From NCBI RefSeq assembly GCF_019802125.1, contig NZ_JAHVHT010000006.1, positions 62,001 to 126,000 of the forward strand: a stretch of 64,000 nucleotides of DNA, in the 5' to 3' direction. The notes under the pieces are model-generated. The model worked only from the letters and a program-made list of their open reading frames with translations, was not told the origin of the DNA and ran no database searches. Numbering within the stretch: the stretch's first letter is position 1; each line of letters starts with the position of its first letter. This DNA comes from Tateyamaria omphalii (GTDB taxonomy: Bacteria > Pseudomonadota > Alphaproteobacteria > Rhodobacterales > Rhodobacteraceae). Made by a program: the position numbers and the translations under genes. Shown here piece after piece: positions 40,183 to 49,180 of this stretch.

Positions 40183-41342
40183 CTGCGCCTGCACGGGGGT
40201 TCCCTGAGGCGGAGTTCGAAAGGCGAACCCGAAATGCACAGGCCTTGATGGCCGAGGCGGGCCTGTCTGCCCTGCTGCTGACGACTGAGCCGGAGATCCG
40301 CTACTACACGGGATTTCTCACGCGCTTTTGGGAAAGCCCGACGCGGCCATGGTACGTGGTTTTGCCTGCGACCGGACAACCGATTGCCGTCATCCCCTCC
40401 ATCGGGGCGCATCTGATGAGGCAGACGTGGATCACAGATTTACGGACTTGGCAGGCGCCGGACTACTCCGACGATGGCGTGGGGCTTTTGTCAGACACCC
40501 TGCGCGAGGTGACACTGATGGGCGGCGTGATCGGGCTGGCCGATGGGATGGAAAGCCACGTCCGGATGCCCCGCGCTGATCTGTTGGCGCTGGAAAGCGC
40601 GCTTGCGCCGCGCAAGCTGGCGTCAGACGCGCAGATCACAAGGCGGCTGCGTTTGATCAAATCGGACGCCGAGATTGCGAAGATCCGCATAGCCGCGGGC
40701 ATCGCCGACCGCGCATTTGACAGGGTAACAGAGATTGCGCAGACCGGCACGCCGCTGAGCACGGTGTTCCGCCGGTTTCAGGCATCGTGCCTGGACGAAG
40801 GCGCGGATTGGGTCCCGTACCTGGCCGGGGCTGCGGACCATCGCGGTTATGGGGACGTCATTTCACCGGCGACAGATGCGCCATTGGAAACCGGACATGT
40901 TTTGATGCTCGACACCGGGTTGATGCATGACGGATACTTCTGCGATTTCGACCGGAATTTCAGCATCGGCGCGCCCGCCGCTGAGGTCCAAAGCGCCCAT
41001 GCCCGGCTGATCGACGCAACCGAGGCTGGTTTCGCCGCCGCGCGGCCCGGCGCTGTGATCGCGGATCTGTTCCACGCCATGAACGCTGTCGCCAATCCTG
41101 ACGGGAATACAATGGATGCCGGGCGCCTTGGGCACGGTCTGGGCATGCAACTGACTGAATGGCCATCGATCATTCCGGCTGACCAGACCGAGTTGGTGCC
41201 CGGTATGGTCCTGACGCTTGAACCGTCCGTCACTCTGGCGGATGGCAAGATCATGGTCCACGAAGAGAACATAGTGATACGTGAGACGGGCGCGGAATGG
41301 CTCTCCACACCGCAAGGCAGCGAGATCCGGGTACTGACATGA
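40179..41342 (+). CDS. M24-family (Xaa-Pro/creatinase-like) peptidase
   Basis: A 387-residue pita-bread hydrolase. The N-terminal creatinase domain has LSALLLTTEPEIRYYTGFLTRFWESPTRPWYV; the C-terminal catalytic domain has metal ligands in HVLMLDTGLMHDGYFCDFDRNFSIG (two Asp), LGHGLGMQLTEWP (His) and the two Glu in LTLEPSV and VHEENIVI. All five expected ligands appear, so it should be a metal-dependent hydrolase. Start overlaps the lyase stop; stop overlaps the racemase start. Possible roles are dipeptide or cyclic-amidine hydrolysis (compare ectoine hydrolase), but sequence similarity to DoeA is not obvious. Confidence 0.88.
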   Translation: MTAPARGFPEAEFERRTRNAQALMAEAGLSALLLTTEPEIRYYTGFLTRFWESPTRPWYVVLPATGQPIAVIPSIGAHLMRQTWITDLRTWQAPDYSDDGVGLLSDTLREVTLMGGVIGLADGMESHVRMPRADLLALESALAPRKLASDAQITRRLRLIKSDAEIAKIRIAAGIADRAFDRVTEIAQTGTPLSTVFRRFQASCLDEGADWVPYLAGAADHRGYGDVISPATDAPLETGHVLMLDTGLMHDGYFCDFDRNFSIGAPAAEVQSAHARLIDATEAGFAAARPGAVIADLFHAMNAVANPDGNTMDAGRLGHGLGMQLTEWPSIIPADQTELVPGMVLTLEPSVTLADGKIMVHEENIVIRETGAEWLSTPQGSEIRVLT

Positions 41343-42100
41343 GCGTGCCCTACGACCTTGATCCGCATCGCACGACACAACTCGGGCTGATCGTGTTGCA
41401 GGCGGATGAGACAATCGAACAGGACATGCGGCGGCTGTTGCCGGACAATGTCGAATGCATGGTCAGCCGTGTGCCGTCCGGCACATCTGTGACGCCCGCT
41501 ACATTGCAGGACATGGCTGCGCACCTGACCGATGCCGCACACCTTTTGCCGCGTGGTGCTGACATGGCCTGCGTCGCGTATGCCTGCACCTCCGGCACGG
41601 CAGAGATCGGCGCGGATCGGATCAGAGAACTGGTGCGGGACGGCGTCTCAACGCCCCATGTCACTGATCCGGTGACAGCGCTGATCGCAGCGTGCAGGCA
41701 TCTTGGCATCTCCCGACTTGGGCTGCTGAGCCCCTATATCGCCAGTGTGTCGGATCGGCTGCGGTCCGTGTTGGCGGCATCAGGAATCGACGTCGTGGCC
41801 TTCGCCGGCTTTGACGAACCTGTTGAAGAGCGCGTGGTGAGGATTTCCTCGCGTTCCGTCATCGCTGCGGCCGAGAGCCTGGGGCGCGACGCTCAGGTGG
41901 ATGCATTGTTTCTGTCCTGCACAAACCTGCGCACGCTTGACGCCATCCCGGCGATCGAAGCCGCGCGAGGCATTCCCGTTCTGTCCAGCAACCTCGTTCT
42001 CGCGTGGCATATGGCGCAGCTGGCCGGTGAACCCCTCGACCCCGGCCTGCCCTTCCGCCTTGCTATTCAGGCCGCCACTCGGGCCGCGTCATCCCGATAA
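41339..42100 (+). CDS. Asp/Glu racemase superfamily protein (maleate isomerase/arylmalonate decarboxylase-like)
   Basis: A 253-residue protein with the two-cysteine layout of the superfamily: first Cys in MACVAYACTSGTAEIGADRI, second in DALFLSCTNLRTLDAIPAIE. HVTDPVTALIAACRHLGISRLGLLSPYIASV and GIPVLSSNLVLAWHM are typical of maleate isomerase and EutA-like proteins. ATGA overlap with the M24 gene marks co-translation. The 3' end overlaps the convergent peroxidase gene by 38 bp. It may racemise or isomerise the product handled by the upstream lyase; that is inference. Confidence 0.87.
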   Translation: MSVPYDLDPHRTTQLGLIVLQADETIEQDMRRLLPDNVECMVSRVPSGTSVTPATLQDMAAHLTDAAHLLPRGADMACVAYACTSGTAEIGADRIRELVRDGVSTPHVTDPVTALIAACRHLGISRLGLLSPYIASVSDRLRSVLAASGIDVVAFAGFDEPVEERVVRISSRSVIAAAESLGRDAQVDALFLSCTNLRTLDAIPAIEAARGIPVLSSNLVLAWHMAQLAGEPLDPGLPFRLAIQAATRAASSR

Positions 42101-43625
42101 AGGTGTCGCCTGCCCCACCCTCGACATTCCGATCAACGACATCCCGCAGCGTCTGCGTGCGGTTGATGGCGCGCCAGCCGGGACCGGAAAACGTCGAACG
42201 CTTGAACACATGCCGCGACAAAAGCGGATTGGTCAGCGCCTGACTGAAGGCATCAAGCGCGACGAATTTCAGCACCAGGTTCGGCAACGGGCTGTTCGGC
42301 ACGCGGTCTTCGCAGAAAAGGCCCACGTGGAAATCCACGTCTCGCGGGCCGTCATACAAATCGCGCAACATCCCAGCCACATCCGGATCAGACGAAATCG
42401 CCTCGAAATTCGCGGGGCGGCGCTGGCTCATGTAGTCGCAATAGTCGGAAAAGCTGGCCAGAGCACAGTCGCGGTCCTGTTGGATCGAGGCCACCTCGAT
42501 ATGCAAAAGCGGCTCTGCCGTATTGCACGGACCAAGTTCAGCCGCCTGGGTGGCGCTGATCCCTTCAAACGCCGACAGCAGCCCGCCGTCCATCAGAAGT
42601 GCGTTGTTCATGAAGGTCGATGCAACCGGACGCGCCTCACCACCCCATTTGAGCGCGTCGGGAATCAGCGCGTGCCAACGGTAGAGCAGACTGAATTCCG
42701 TGGTGATCCAGTTGGGCTTGTTCCACGGCGCATTCCACGCTACGGACGGGTCGGCACGTAGCGTGAACGGCAAAGGCGAGATGTGGTTGATGTAATCCTC
42801 GACCACGATCTTGATGAACATCACGATCATGCTGTTGCGGGCGGTCTCGAACACGCGGGCATCGTCCCAATCGGGATGCTCCACCTCGATCTCGGCCGCC
42901 AAGCGATTGTGTTCGCGCAAAAACAGCGTGTTCAGCATCGCCACCTGCGGAACTGAGTTCGCCCGGTCTCCGCCAAAGGCAAAGATGGTGGCCCGGCGCG
43001 TGTCGTCCAGCGTGCTTTGGCCCAGGGGCGGGTCCAGAACCTGGAACCGCGGATCCACCTTGCCATCGGTGTAGAGAAACGGCGCATATTCTTCGCCATT
43101 GATCATCTGCGAGGCAAGCCGTCCCTTTTCACCGGCCTTTTCCGACCGGTGGCGCAGCGCAAGCGTTTGTTCCCGCGTCCGTCCATAAAGCGGGCAAAGG
43201 TCAATCTCGTGGTTTGACGTGTTGCGCTTCAGGCGGTGCGCGGGGTCTTCTCCATCCGGCACCAGATCTTCGGACTCGGTGCGGATGAAACCATCGGTGA
43301 GGTACTGGGCAAAGGCTGGAAACAGACAGGTCGACTTGGGACACATGCGCTGCTTGCCATCCTTGCGGCGGAACAGGTCGGCCAGCGCGTCAGGGGCCGG
43401 CGCGGTGTCGCGCGGGCGGGGCGGCAGGTGCCTGCTGCTCCAACGCCGGTCCGTCAGACCACCCCACCACACATAGGGCCGCTCCGTACTCAAAGGATGC
43501 GGGCGGGGCCGTGCGCGGTTCACGACACGGTTGATCGCCCATCTGTTGGCAAGGGCTGCGGCAGGCGGGATCGCTTCAATCACGGAAAACAGGGCCCGCT
43601 GAACGGGATATGGGAGAATGGTCAT
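42063..43625 (-). CDS. Cyclooxygenase-like heme peroxidase
   Basis: A 520-residue animal-type heme peroxidase that resembles prostaglandin synthases along most of its length. Matching pieces, in order, are FAQYLTDGFI, the distal-His region NHEIDLCPLYGRT (His139), QMINGEEYAPFL, TLFLREHNRLAAEIEVEHPDWDD, FIKIVVEDYINHIS, FSLLYRWHALIPDAL (Tyr315 and proximal His318, equal to COX Tyr385 and His388), LRDLYDGPRDVDFHVGLFCE, and ALDAFSQALTNPLLS, whose Ser461 falls at the COX Ser530 position. There is no EGF domain or signal peptide; the N-terminus is hydrophobic and could associate with membrane. It may be a fatty-acid oxygenase. It is divergent from an RND efflux pair. Expression signals are weak: no clear Shine-Dalgarno. 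Confidence 0.9.
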   Translation of the reverse strand: MTILPYPVQRALFSVIEAIPPAAALANRWAINRVVNRARPRPHPLSTERPYVWWGGLTDRRWSSRHLPPRPRDTAPAPDALADLFRRKDGKQRMCPKSTCLFPAFAQYLTDGFIRTESEDLVPDGEDPAHRLKRNTSNHEIDLCPLYGRTREQTLALRHRSEKAGEKGRLASQMINGEEYAPFLYTDGKVDPRFQVLDPPLGQSTLDDTRRATIFAFGGDRANSVPQVAMLNTLFLREHNRLAAEIEVEHPDWDDARVFETARNSMIVMFIKIVVEDYINHISPLPFTLRADPSVAWNAPWNKPNWITTEFSLLYRWHALIPDALKWGGEARPVASTFMNNALLMDGGLLSAFEGISATQAAELGPCNTAEPLLHIEVASIQQDRDCALASFSDYCDYMSQRRPANFEAISSDPDVAGMLRDLYDGPRDVDFHVGLFCEDRVPNSPLPNLVLKFVALDAFSQALTNPLLSRHVFKRSTFSGPGWRAINRTQTLRDVVDRNVEGGAGDTFIGMTRPEWRPE

Positions 43626-43752
43626 AAAATGCTCAAAAATTAACGGTACGAATGAGGCAATAATCCTCCAAAATGGGCGTTGATGCTAGGAAAAGTTGAA
43701 TTTCTGAAAGGTTTAGCGCCAAATGTCCCGATCGACATAGCCACTCTCGGTT

Positions 43753-43789
43753 TGTCAGGGTATCGGCGCAGCGGCCCCTCACCCTGACA
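43753..43789. promoter_or_regulatory. Inverted repeat in the peroxidase/RND divergent region
   Basis: TGTCAGGGT (43753-43761) and ACCCTGACA (43781-43789) are perfect 9-bp inverted copies with a 19-nt spacer. The pair lies between the divergent starts of the COX-like peroxidase (43625) and the RND adaptor (43874). It could be an operator for a dimeric repressor or a transcript hairpin. No local regulator gene is adjacent. Confidence 0.5.
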
Positions 43790-43873
43790 GGCTTAAAGAC
43801 GTCTGGACCCGTGCCCGATACATCCTAGGTGCGTTATTGTTCAAATGCCCGCCTTCAAAACAGGACTGTTTCC

Positions 43874-44998
43874 ATGAAGTATTTTGCGTTTCTGGCTTTT
43901 CTTTTGTTGGCACATCTTGGCCCTTCCGCCTCTGCCCAGCAGGGACCACCGACCGTGAAAGTCGCCAGCCCAGTCGTGAAAACCATCGTTGAAGACGACG
44001 AATTCGTCGGAAGGTTCGAGGCACAATCCGAAGTGATGGTCCGGTCGCGCGTGTCCGGGTATCTGGAGGAAGTGCATTTTCAGGACGGCGCGCTGGTCGA
44101 ACAGGGGCAACTTCTGTTCACCATTGACCAACGCCAATTCAACACCGCGCTGCGCCAGGCCCGCGCACAGATCGACGTGGCGACGGCGACATATGACTTC
44201 GCCGAAGAACAACTGGAGCGCGCCCAGGCCCTGATCGGTAATGGCACCATCCCCCAAAGTGTTCTGGACGAGCGTCGCGAGGCGTATCTGGCGGCGCAAG
44301 GCGCGTTGGAACAAGCGCGTGCAGCCGTCGAACTGGCGGAGTTGGACGTGGAATTTTCGGAAATTCGCGCGCCCATGTCCGGGCGCATCGACCAGTCGCT
44401 GATTGACCCCGGCAACCTTGTCTCGGCCAACCAGACAGAGTTGACGAGCATCGTATCCAACGACCCCATCTATTTCTTCTTCGACATCGATGAGCGTTAC
44501 TTCCTGGCCTATGCCCGCGACGCGCGCGCCCGCGGCAGCGCATTGCAAGAGGGCGGCGGCGCGCTCGAGGTCAAGGTGACGCTGTCCGATACGCGCATCC
44601 CACCGCAGACAGGCTATCTCGACTTTTCCGAGAACCGCATCGATGCGGCCACCGGTACGATGCGCGTGCGCGCGGTGCTGCCCAACCCCGATGAGCTGTT
44701 GACGCCGGGACTGTTTGGCCGCGTGAACGTGCCGGGTTCGCTGCCCTATGAGGGCATTCTGGTTCCGGATCGCGCCATCGTCGCTGATCAGAACCGAAGG
44801 CTCGTGATGACCGTGGGCGAGGACGGCGTTGTAACGCCCCTGCCCGTGCGCCCGGGTCCGCGCATTGACGGTTACCGCGTGATCCGGGACGGCATGGATG
44901 GCAGCGAAATCATCGTGATCGACGGATTGGTCACTGCCCGGCCCGGCTCGACCGTGAAGCCCGATAGGGTTGACCTGCCGCTGATCGCGGAAAACTAG
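43874..44998 (+). CDS. RND efflux periplasmic adaptor (membrane fusion protein)
   Basis: A 374-residue AcrA/MexA-type adaptor. Signal peptide MKYFAFLAFLLLAHLGPSASAQ. The lipoyl/hairpin region reads VMVRSRVSGYLEEVHFQDGALVEQGQLLFTID, then a coiled-coil hairpin LRQARAQIDVATATYDFAEEQLERAQALIG... and the returning half EIRAPMSGRIDQSLIDPGNLVSANQTELTSIV. The beta-barrel LTPGLFGRVNVPG follows. No lipobox Cys is visible, so it is probably soluble periplasmic. The start at 43874 follows AGGAC; the permease begins one nt after the stop. No outer-membrane channel gene is in the window. Confidence 0.94.
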   Translation: MKYFAFLAFLLLAHLGPSASAQQGPPTVKVASPVVKTIVEDDEFVGRFEAQSEVMVRSRVSGYLEEVHFQDGALVEQGQLLFTIDQRQFNTALRQARAQIDVATATYDFAEEQLERAQALIGNGTIPQSVLDERREAYLAAQGALEQARAAVELAELDVEFSEIRAPMSGRIDQSLIDPGNLVSANQTELTSIVSNDPIYFFFDIDERYFLAYARDARARGSALQEGGGALEVKVTLSDTRIPPQTGYLDFSENRIDAATGTMRVRAVLPNPDELLTPGLFGRVNVPGSLPYEGILVPDRAIVADQNRRLVMTVGEDGVVTPLPVRPGPRIDGYRVIRDGMDGSEIIVIDGLVTARPGSTVKPDRVDLPLIAEN

Positions 44999-44999
44999 G

Positions 45000-47900
45000 A
45001 TGGGTCGCTTTTTCGTCACCCGCCCGATCTTTGCCATCGTGGTCTCGGTCCTGATGACCATCGTCGGGATGATCTCGTATTTCCAGCTGCCCATCGAACA
45101 GTATCCCGAGATCGCGCCCCCTTCGATTGTCGTGCAGGCCAGCTATCCCGGCGCCGATGCGGAAACGATTGCCAACACCGTTGCGACGCCGCTGGAACAG
45201 GAAATCAACGGGATCGAGGGCATGTTGTACCTGTCCTCGTATTCGACCGCCGACGGGTCGATGAGCCTGACCATCACCTTCGAGTTGGGCACCGATCTGG
45301 ATACCGCACAGGTGTTGGTGCAGAACCGTGTCGCCATTGCCGAACCGCGTTTGCCGCAAGAGGTGCGCGCGCTGGGTGTCACGACCACCAAATCCTCGCC
45401 CGACCTGATGATGGTCGTGCACATGCTGTCGCCGGACGAAAGCTTCGACCAGCTTTACGTGTCCAACTACGCCCGTGCGCGGGTCCGTGACCGGCTTGTC
45501 CGGATCGACGGCGTGGGCAATCTGCTGATCTTTGGTGAACGCGAATTTTCAGCACGGGTTTGGCTGGACCCGGACAAGCTGACCTCGCTCGGCCTGACTG
45601 CAGGCGACGTGGTAAATGCCCTGCGTGAGCAAAACGTGCAGGTCTCTGGCGGTTCGCTTGGCGCGCCACCCAACGCGGCCGACAACGCATTCCAAGTGTC
45701 CATCACCACCCAGGGGCGGCTGGAAGACCCGCGTGAATTCGGCCGCGTGATCGTCAAGGCATCCGATGATGGACGCGTGGTGCGCGTGCGCGACGTGGCG
45801 CGCATCGAAATCGGCGCCCGATCTTACGTGACCAATTCCTATCTCGACAACAAACCTGCCGTCGCACTGGGCGTGTTCCAGCGGCCGGGTTCGAATGCGC
45901 TCGCCACCGCAGCCGAGATCCGCGCGACCATGGACGACCTGGCCGAAGACTTTCCAACCGGCCTCGAATACCGCGTTGTTTACAACCCGACCGAATTCAT
46001 CAGCGCGTCCATCGACGCCGTCTACACCACGCTGTTCGAAGCGGTGCTGCTGGTGGTCATCGTGATCCTTGTGTTCCTGCAAAGCTGGCGCACGGCCATC
46101 ATCCCTTTGTTGGCCGTCCCAGTGTCTCTCATCGGGACTTTCGCTGTCATGCTGGCCCTGGGCTACACGCTGAACCTGTTGACGCTCTTTGGCCTGATCC
46201 TCGCCATCGGGATCGTGGTCGATGACGCGATTGTCGTGGTCGAAAATGTGGAACGGAACATCCAGGACGGCCTGTCCCCGCGTGAGGCATCGGCGCGCAC
46301 CATGGACGAGGTACAAAGTGCCATCATCGGCACGTCGCTGGTGTTGATCGCGGTCTTCGTCCCCGCAGCCCTCGTGCCGGGGATCACCGGACAGTTCTAC
46401 AAACAATTCGCCGTTACAATTGCCGTGGCCACGGTGATTTCAAGTATCAACTCCCTGAGCCTGTCACCTGCCCTCGCCGCTGTTCTATTGAAACCGCATG
46501 ACGCCAAACCATCGCGCAATCCGCTGGCGCCTGTTGCCGATTTCTTTGCACGCGGCTTCAACCGCGGTTTTGATGCGATGACGTGGGGCTACACCGCTCT
46601 CGTGCGTATTCTGGTGGGAACCTGGGGCATGATCGCGGTCGTTTTCCTGGCTTTCATCGCCCTCATGGGTACCGCTTGGTGGGTCAATGAACAGGTGCCG
46701 ACGGGTTTCATTCCGGATGCCGACCAGGGTTACGCCATCGTGGTGGTGCAACTGCCCGAAGGGGCGTCCCTGGATCGAACCGATGCGGTCATGAAGCAAG
46801 CAACGGAGATCGCGCTTGATACTCCCGGTGTCACGAATGCCGTGGCTTTTGCAGGATTTTCCGGTGCGACATTCACCAATGCAAGCAACCAGGGCGTCAT
46901 CTTTACCACCTTCGCACCGTTCGAAGAGCGTCTTGAAAGCGGGTTGGGTGCCGATGCCATCGTCGGGCAGATTTTTGGACGGATGCAGGCCATCCGCGAG
47001 GCGTTCATCATCGCCATCGCCCCACCGGCCGTGAGCGGTGTCGGCACTGGCGGCGGCTTCAAGTTGCAATTGCAGGATACCGAAAGCGCCGACATGACGC
47101 GGGTGTTGAACACCGCCTATGCCATCATGGGCGCGTCGCAGCAGTCGGACAAGGTTATCGGCGTGTTCACCACCTTCTCGGCCAGTTCGCCGCAAATCTT
47201 CCTTGAGATCGACCGGGTCCGCGCACAGATGCTGAACGTGCCGATTGGCGAGATTTTCGAGACCTTGTCGATCAACCTGGGCTCGGCCTACGTCAACGAT
47301 TTCAACGCCTTTGGCCGTCTGTTCCAGGTACGGGCGCAAGCCGACCAGCAGTTCCGGCTTGAAGAAGAAGACATCCGGACCCTGCGCGTGCGCACCGCAA
47401 CGGGTGAGTTGGTTCCGCTGGGCACGTTGGTGTCTGTTGTCGACACCGCCGGTCCGGCCCTCGTCCAGCGCTATAACCAGCTTGTGTCGGTGCCTATTCA
47501 GGGCAACGCCGCACCGGGCGTGTCCACCGGCGACGCCCTCATCGCGATGGAGGAGCTGGCCGAACAGCTGATGCCCCCGGGCGTGAACTACGAATGGACC
47601 GAACTGGCTCTTCAGGAGCGCAACCAGGGCAACACTGCAACCTACATCTTTGCCTTCTCGGTGCTCTTTGCGTTCCTGTTCCTCGCTGCACTCTACGAAA
47701 GCTGGGTCCTGCCGCTGGCCATCATCCTCGTGGTGCCGCTGGCCGTTTTGTCGGCGCTGTCCGGCGTGATGCTGCGCGGAATGGACAACAACATTCTGAC
47801 CCAGGTCGGTCTGATCGTACTGGTCGGACTATCCGCAAAGAACGCGATCCTGATCGTGGAGTTTGCCAAACAGGCGCAGGAAGAAAGGGGTTTGACCCCA

Positions 47901-48164
47901 GCCGCGGCTGCCGTGGACGCCTGCAGGCTGCGCCTGCGCCCGATCCTGATGACGGCCTTTGCCTTTATCCTGGGCGTCGTGCCACTGATGATCGCAACCG
48001 GCCCGGGCGCGGAAATGCGGCAAGCGCTTGGCACCGCGGTCTTTTTTGGCATGTCAGGGGTGACGTTCCTGGGGCTGTTCTTTACGCCCGTGTTCTACGT
48101 CGCCTTGCGTCGCATATTCCCGATGCGATCAGCCGAGGGCGAGACGGCACCGAAACCAACCTGA
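45000..48164 (+). CDS. RND (HAE1/AcrB-type) multidrug efflux permease
   Basis: A 1054-residue inner-membrane proton-driven pump. It starts MGRFFVTRPIFAIVVSVLMT, the usual first helix. Porter-domain motifs and SYPGADAETIANTVATPLEQEINGIEGM are as in AcrB. The proton-relay helix TM4 has GIVVDDAIVVVENVERNI with the paired Asp, and TM10 has LSAKNAILIVEFA with its Lys. MTAFAFILGVVPLMIATGPGAEMRQ is the C-terminal signature. Natural substrates are not predictable; proximity to the oxygenase raises the chance of lipid products, which is speculation. The 3' end overlaps the antisense GlxA-type gene by 70 nt. Confidence 0.95.
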   Translation: MGRFFVTRPIFAIVVSVLMTIVGMISYFQLPIEQYPEIAPPSIVVQASYPGADAETIANTVATPLEQEINGIEGMLYLSSYSTADGSMSLTITFELGTDLDTAQVLVQNRVAIAEPRLPQEVRALGVTTTKSSPDLMMVVHMLSPDESFDQLYVSNYARARVRDRLVRIDGVGNLLIFGEREFSARVWLDPDKLTSLGLTAGDVVNALREQNVQVSGGSLGAPPNAADNAFQVSITTQGRLEDPREFGRVIVKASDDGRVVRVRDVARIEIGARSYVTNSYLDNKPAVALGVFQRPGSNALATAAEIRATMDDLAEDFPTGLEYRVVYNPTEFISASIDAVYTTLFEAVLLVVIVILVFLQSWRTAIIPLLAVPVSLIGTFAVMLALGYTLNLLTLFGLILAIGIVVDDAIVVVENVERNIQDGLSPREASARTMDEVQSAIIGTSLVLIAVFVPAALVPGITGQFYKQFAVTIAVATVISSINSLSLSPALAAVLLKPHDAKPSRNPLAPVADFFARGFNRGFDAMTWGYTALVRILVGTWGMIAVVFLAFIALMGTAWWVNEQVPTGFIPDADQGYAIVVVQLPEGASLDRTDAVMKQATEIALDTPGVTNAVAFAGFSGATFTNASNQGVIFTTFAPFEERLESGLGADAIVGQIFGRMQAIREAFIIAIAPPAVSGVGTGGGFKLQLQDTESADMTRVLNTAYAIMGASQQSDKVIGVFTTFSASSPQIFLEIDRVRAQMLNVPIGEIFETLSINLGSAYVNDFNAFGRLFQVRAQADQQFRLEEEDIRTLRVRTATGELVPLGTLVSVVDTAGPALVQRYNQLVSVPIQGNAAPGVSTGDALIAMEELAEQLMPPGVNYEWTELALQERNQGNTATYIFAFSVLFAFLFLAALYESWVLPLAIILVVPLAVLSALSGVMLRGMDNNILTQVGLIVLVGLSAKNAILIVEFAKQAQEERGLTPAAAAVDACRLRLRPILMTAFAFILGVVPLMIATGPGAEMRQALGTAVFFGMSGVTFLGLFFTPVFYVALRRIFPMRSAEGETAPKPT

Positions 48165-49111
48165 TCCTCGCCCCGGCGCAACGCGCTGGGGCTTTGGCCA
48201 AAGGCTTGCCGGAACGCGCGTGTCAGCGCGCTGGCATTGTCGTACCCACAGCGACCGGCGATTTCCGAGACAGGCAAGTCGCTATCCAACACCAGCCGCC
48301 GCGCCGCGTTCAAGCGCTGCCTGCGGTAAATGGCGGATGGGCTTGCGCGCAGGGCGGTCTTCATCCGCTGTTCCAGCGTCTTCTGGGTGCACCCCACCCG
48401 TCTGGCCAGTTCGGGGATCGGAAGCGGGGTTTCGACGTGATCCTGCATCAGCGCCACCGCACGGGTCACGGTGCGCCCCGCCTTCGGCGTTCGCAGTGCT
48501 GGCACTGCATCGCGCGACATGAACATCTGAGTCACGTCTAGCGCGACACCAGCCCCATGGGCAGAGGCGATAAGCTCTGTCACCAGATCGAATGCGGCCA
48601 TCGCACCCGAACAGGTGACCCGATCTCGGTCGATCACATGGCGCGCGCGCAGCGTGTCGGTCTCCGGAAATGCCTCGGCAAAAGCGTCAAGCACATCCCA
48701 GTGAATTGTCGCTTGATACCCGTCCAGCAACCCCGCCCGTGCCAGCAGCCACGCACCCGTGTCGAACCCGCCGACCAGACGCCTGCCCTGCGACGCCCGT
48801 TTGATTGCGCGCACGACATCTGTCCGATCCAGCCCGCGAATACCGTAGGACGGCATAACCATCAGCGCACTGCCATCCGCCTCGGCGAGCGCCACATCAG
48901 GCGCAATCTGCAAGCCACTTGAGCTTTGAACCGGCGCGCCATCGAGCGTCACAAAGCGCCAGTTGTAATGCTGTTGTTGCAAAAAACCGTTCGCGGCACG
49001 CAAGGGCTCAACAAAATTGGCGAGGCAATGATTGGAAAACTGATCAAACAGCATGATGTCCACATGCTGCATTGCGTCGTGGATTTTTGGCCAACTCTGC
49101 ATGATCAACAT
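48095..49111 (-). CDS. GlxA-type AraC-family transcriptional regulator (DJ-1/PfpI N-terminal domain)
   Basis: A 338-residue regulator. Residues about 15-190 are a DJ-1/PfpI-like domain (VDIMLFDQFSNHCLANFVEP, ALMVMPSYGIRGL, LVGGFDTGAWLLARAGLLDG) in which the nucleophile Cys is replaced (GGFDTGAW), as in regulators. The C-terminal two helix-turn-helix AraC domain follows (LARRVGCTQKTLEQRMKTAL, ISEIAGRCGY-like VSEIAGRCGYDNASALTRAFRQAFGQSP). It is divergent from the carnitine-type operon, so it is probably its activator, like CdhR/GbdR family members. The ATG at 49072 (MQHVDIML) is a possible alternative start. Confidence 0.87.
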   Translation of the reverse strand: MLIMQSWPKIHDAMQHVDIMLFDQFSNHCLANFVEPLRAANGFLQQQHYNWRFVTLDGAPVQSSSGLQIAPDVALAEADGSALMVMPSYGIRGLDRTDVVRAIKRASQGRRLVGGFDTGAWLLARAGLLDGYQATIHWDVLDAFAEAFPETDTLRARHVIDRDRVTCSGAMAAFDLVTELIASAHGAGVALDVTQMFMSRDAVPALRTPKAGRTVTRAVALMQDHVETPLPIPELARRVGCTQKTLEQRMKTALRASPSAIYRRQRLNAARRLVLDSDLPVSEIAGRCGYDNASALTRAFRQAFGQSPSALRRGEDQVGFGAVSPSADRIGNMRRKAT

Positions 49112-49180
49112 CTAGTTCTGCACAGCATCCCCGATCAAGCCACCTTCACATCGGAAAACGACACGAGGAGGTGTACGGAC

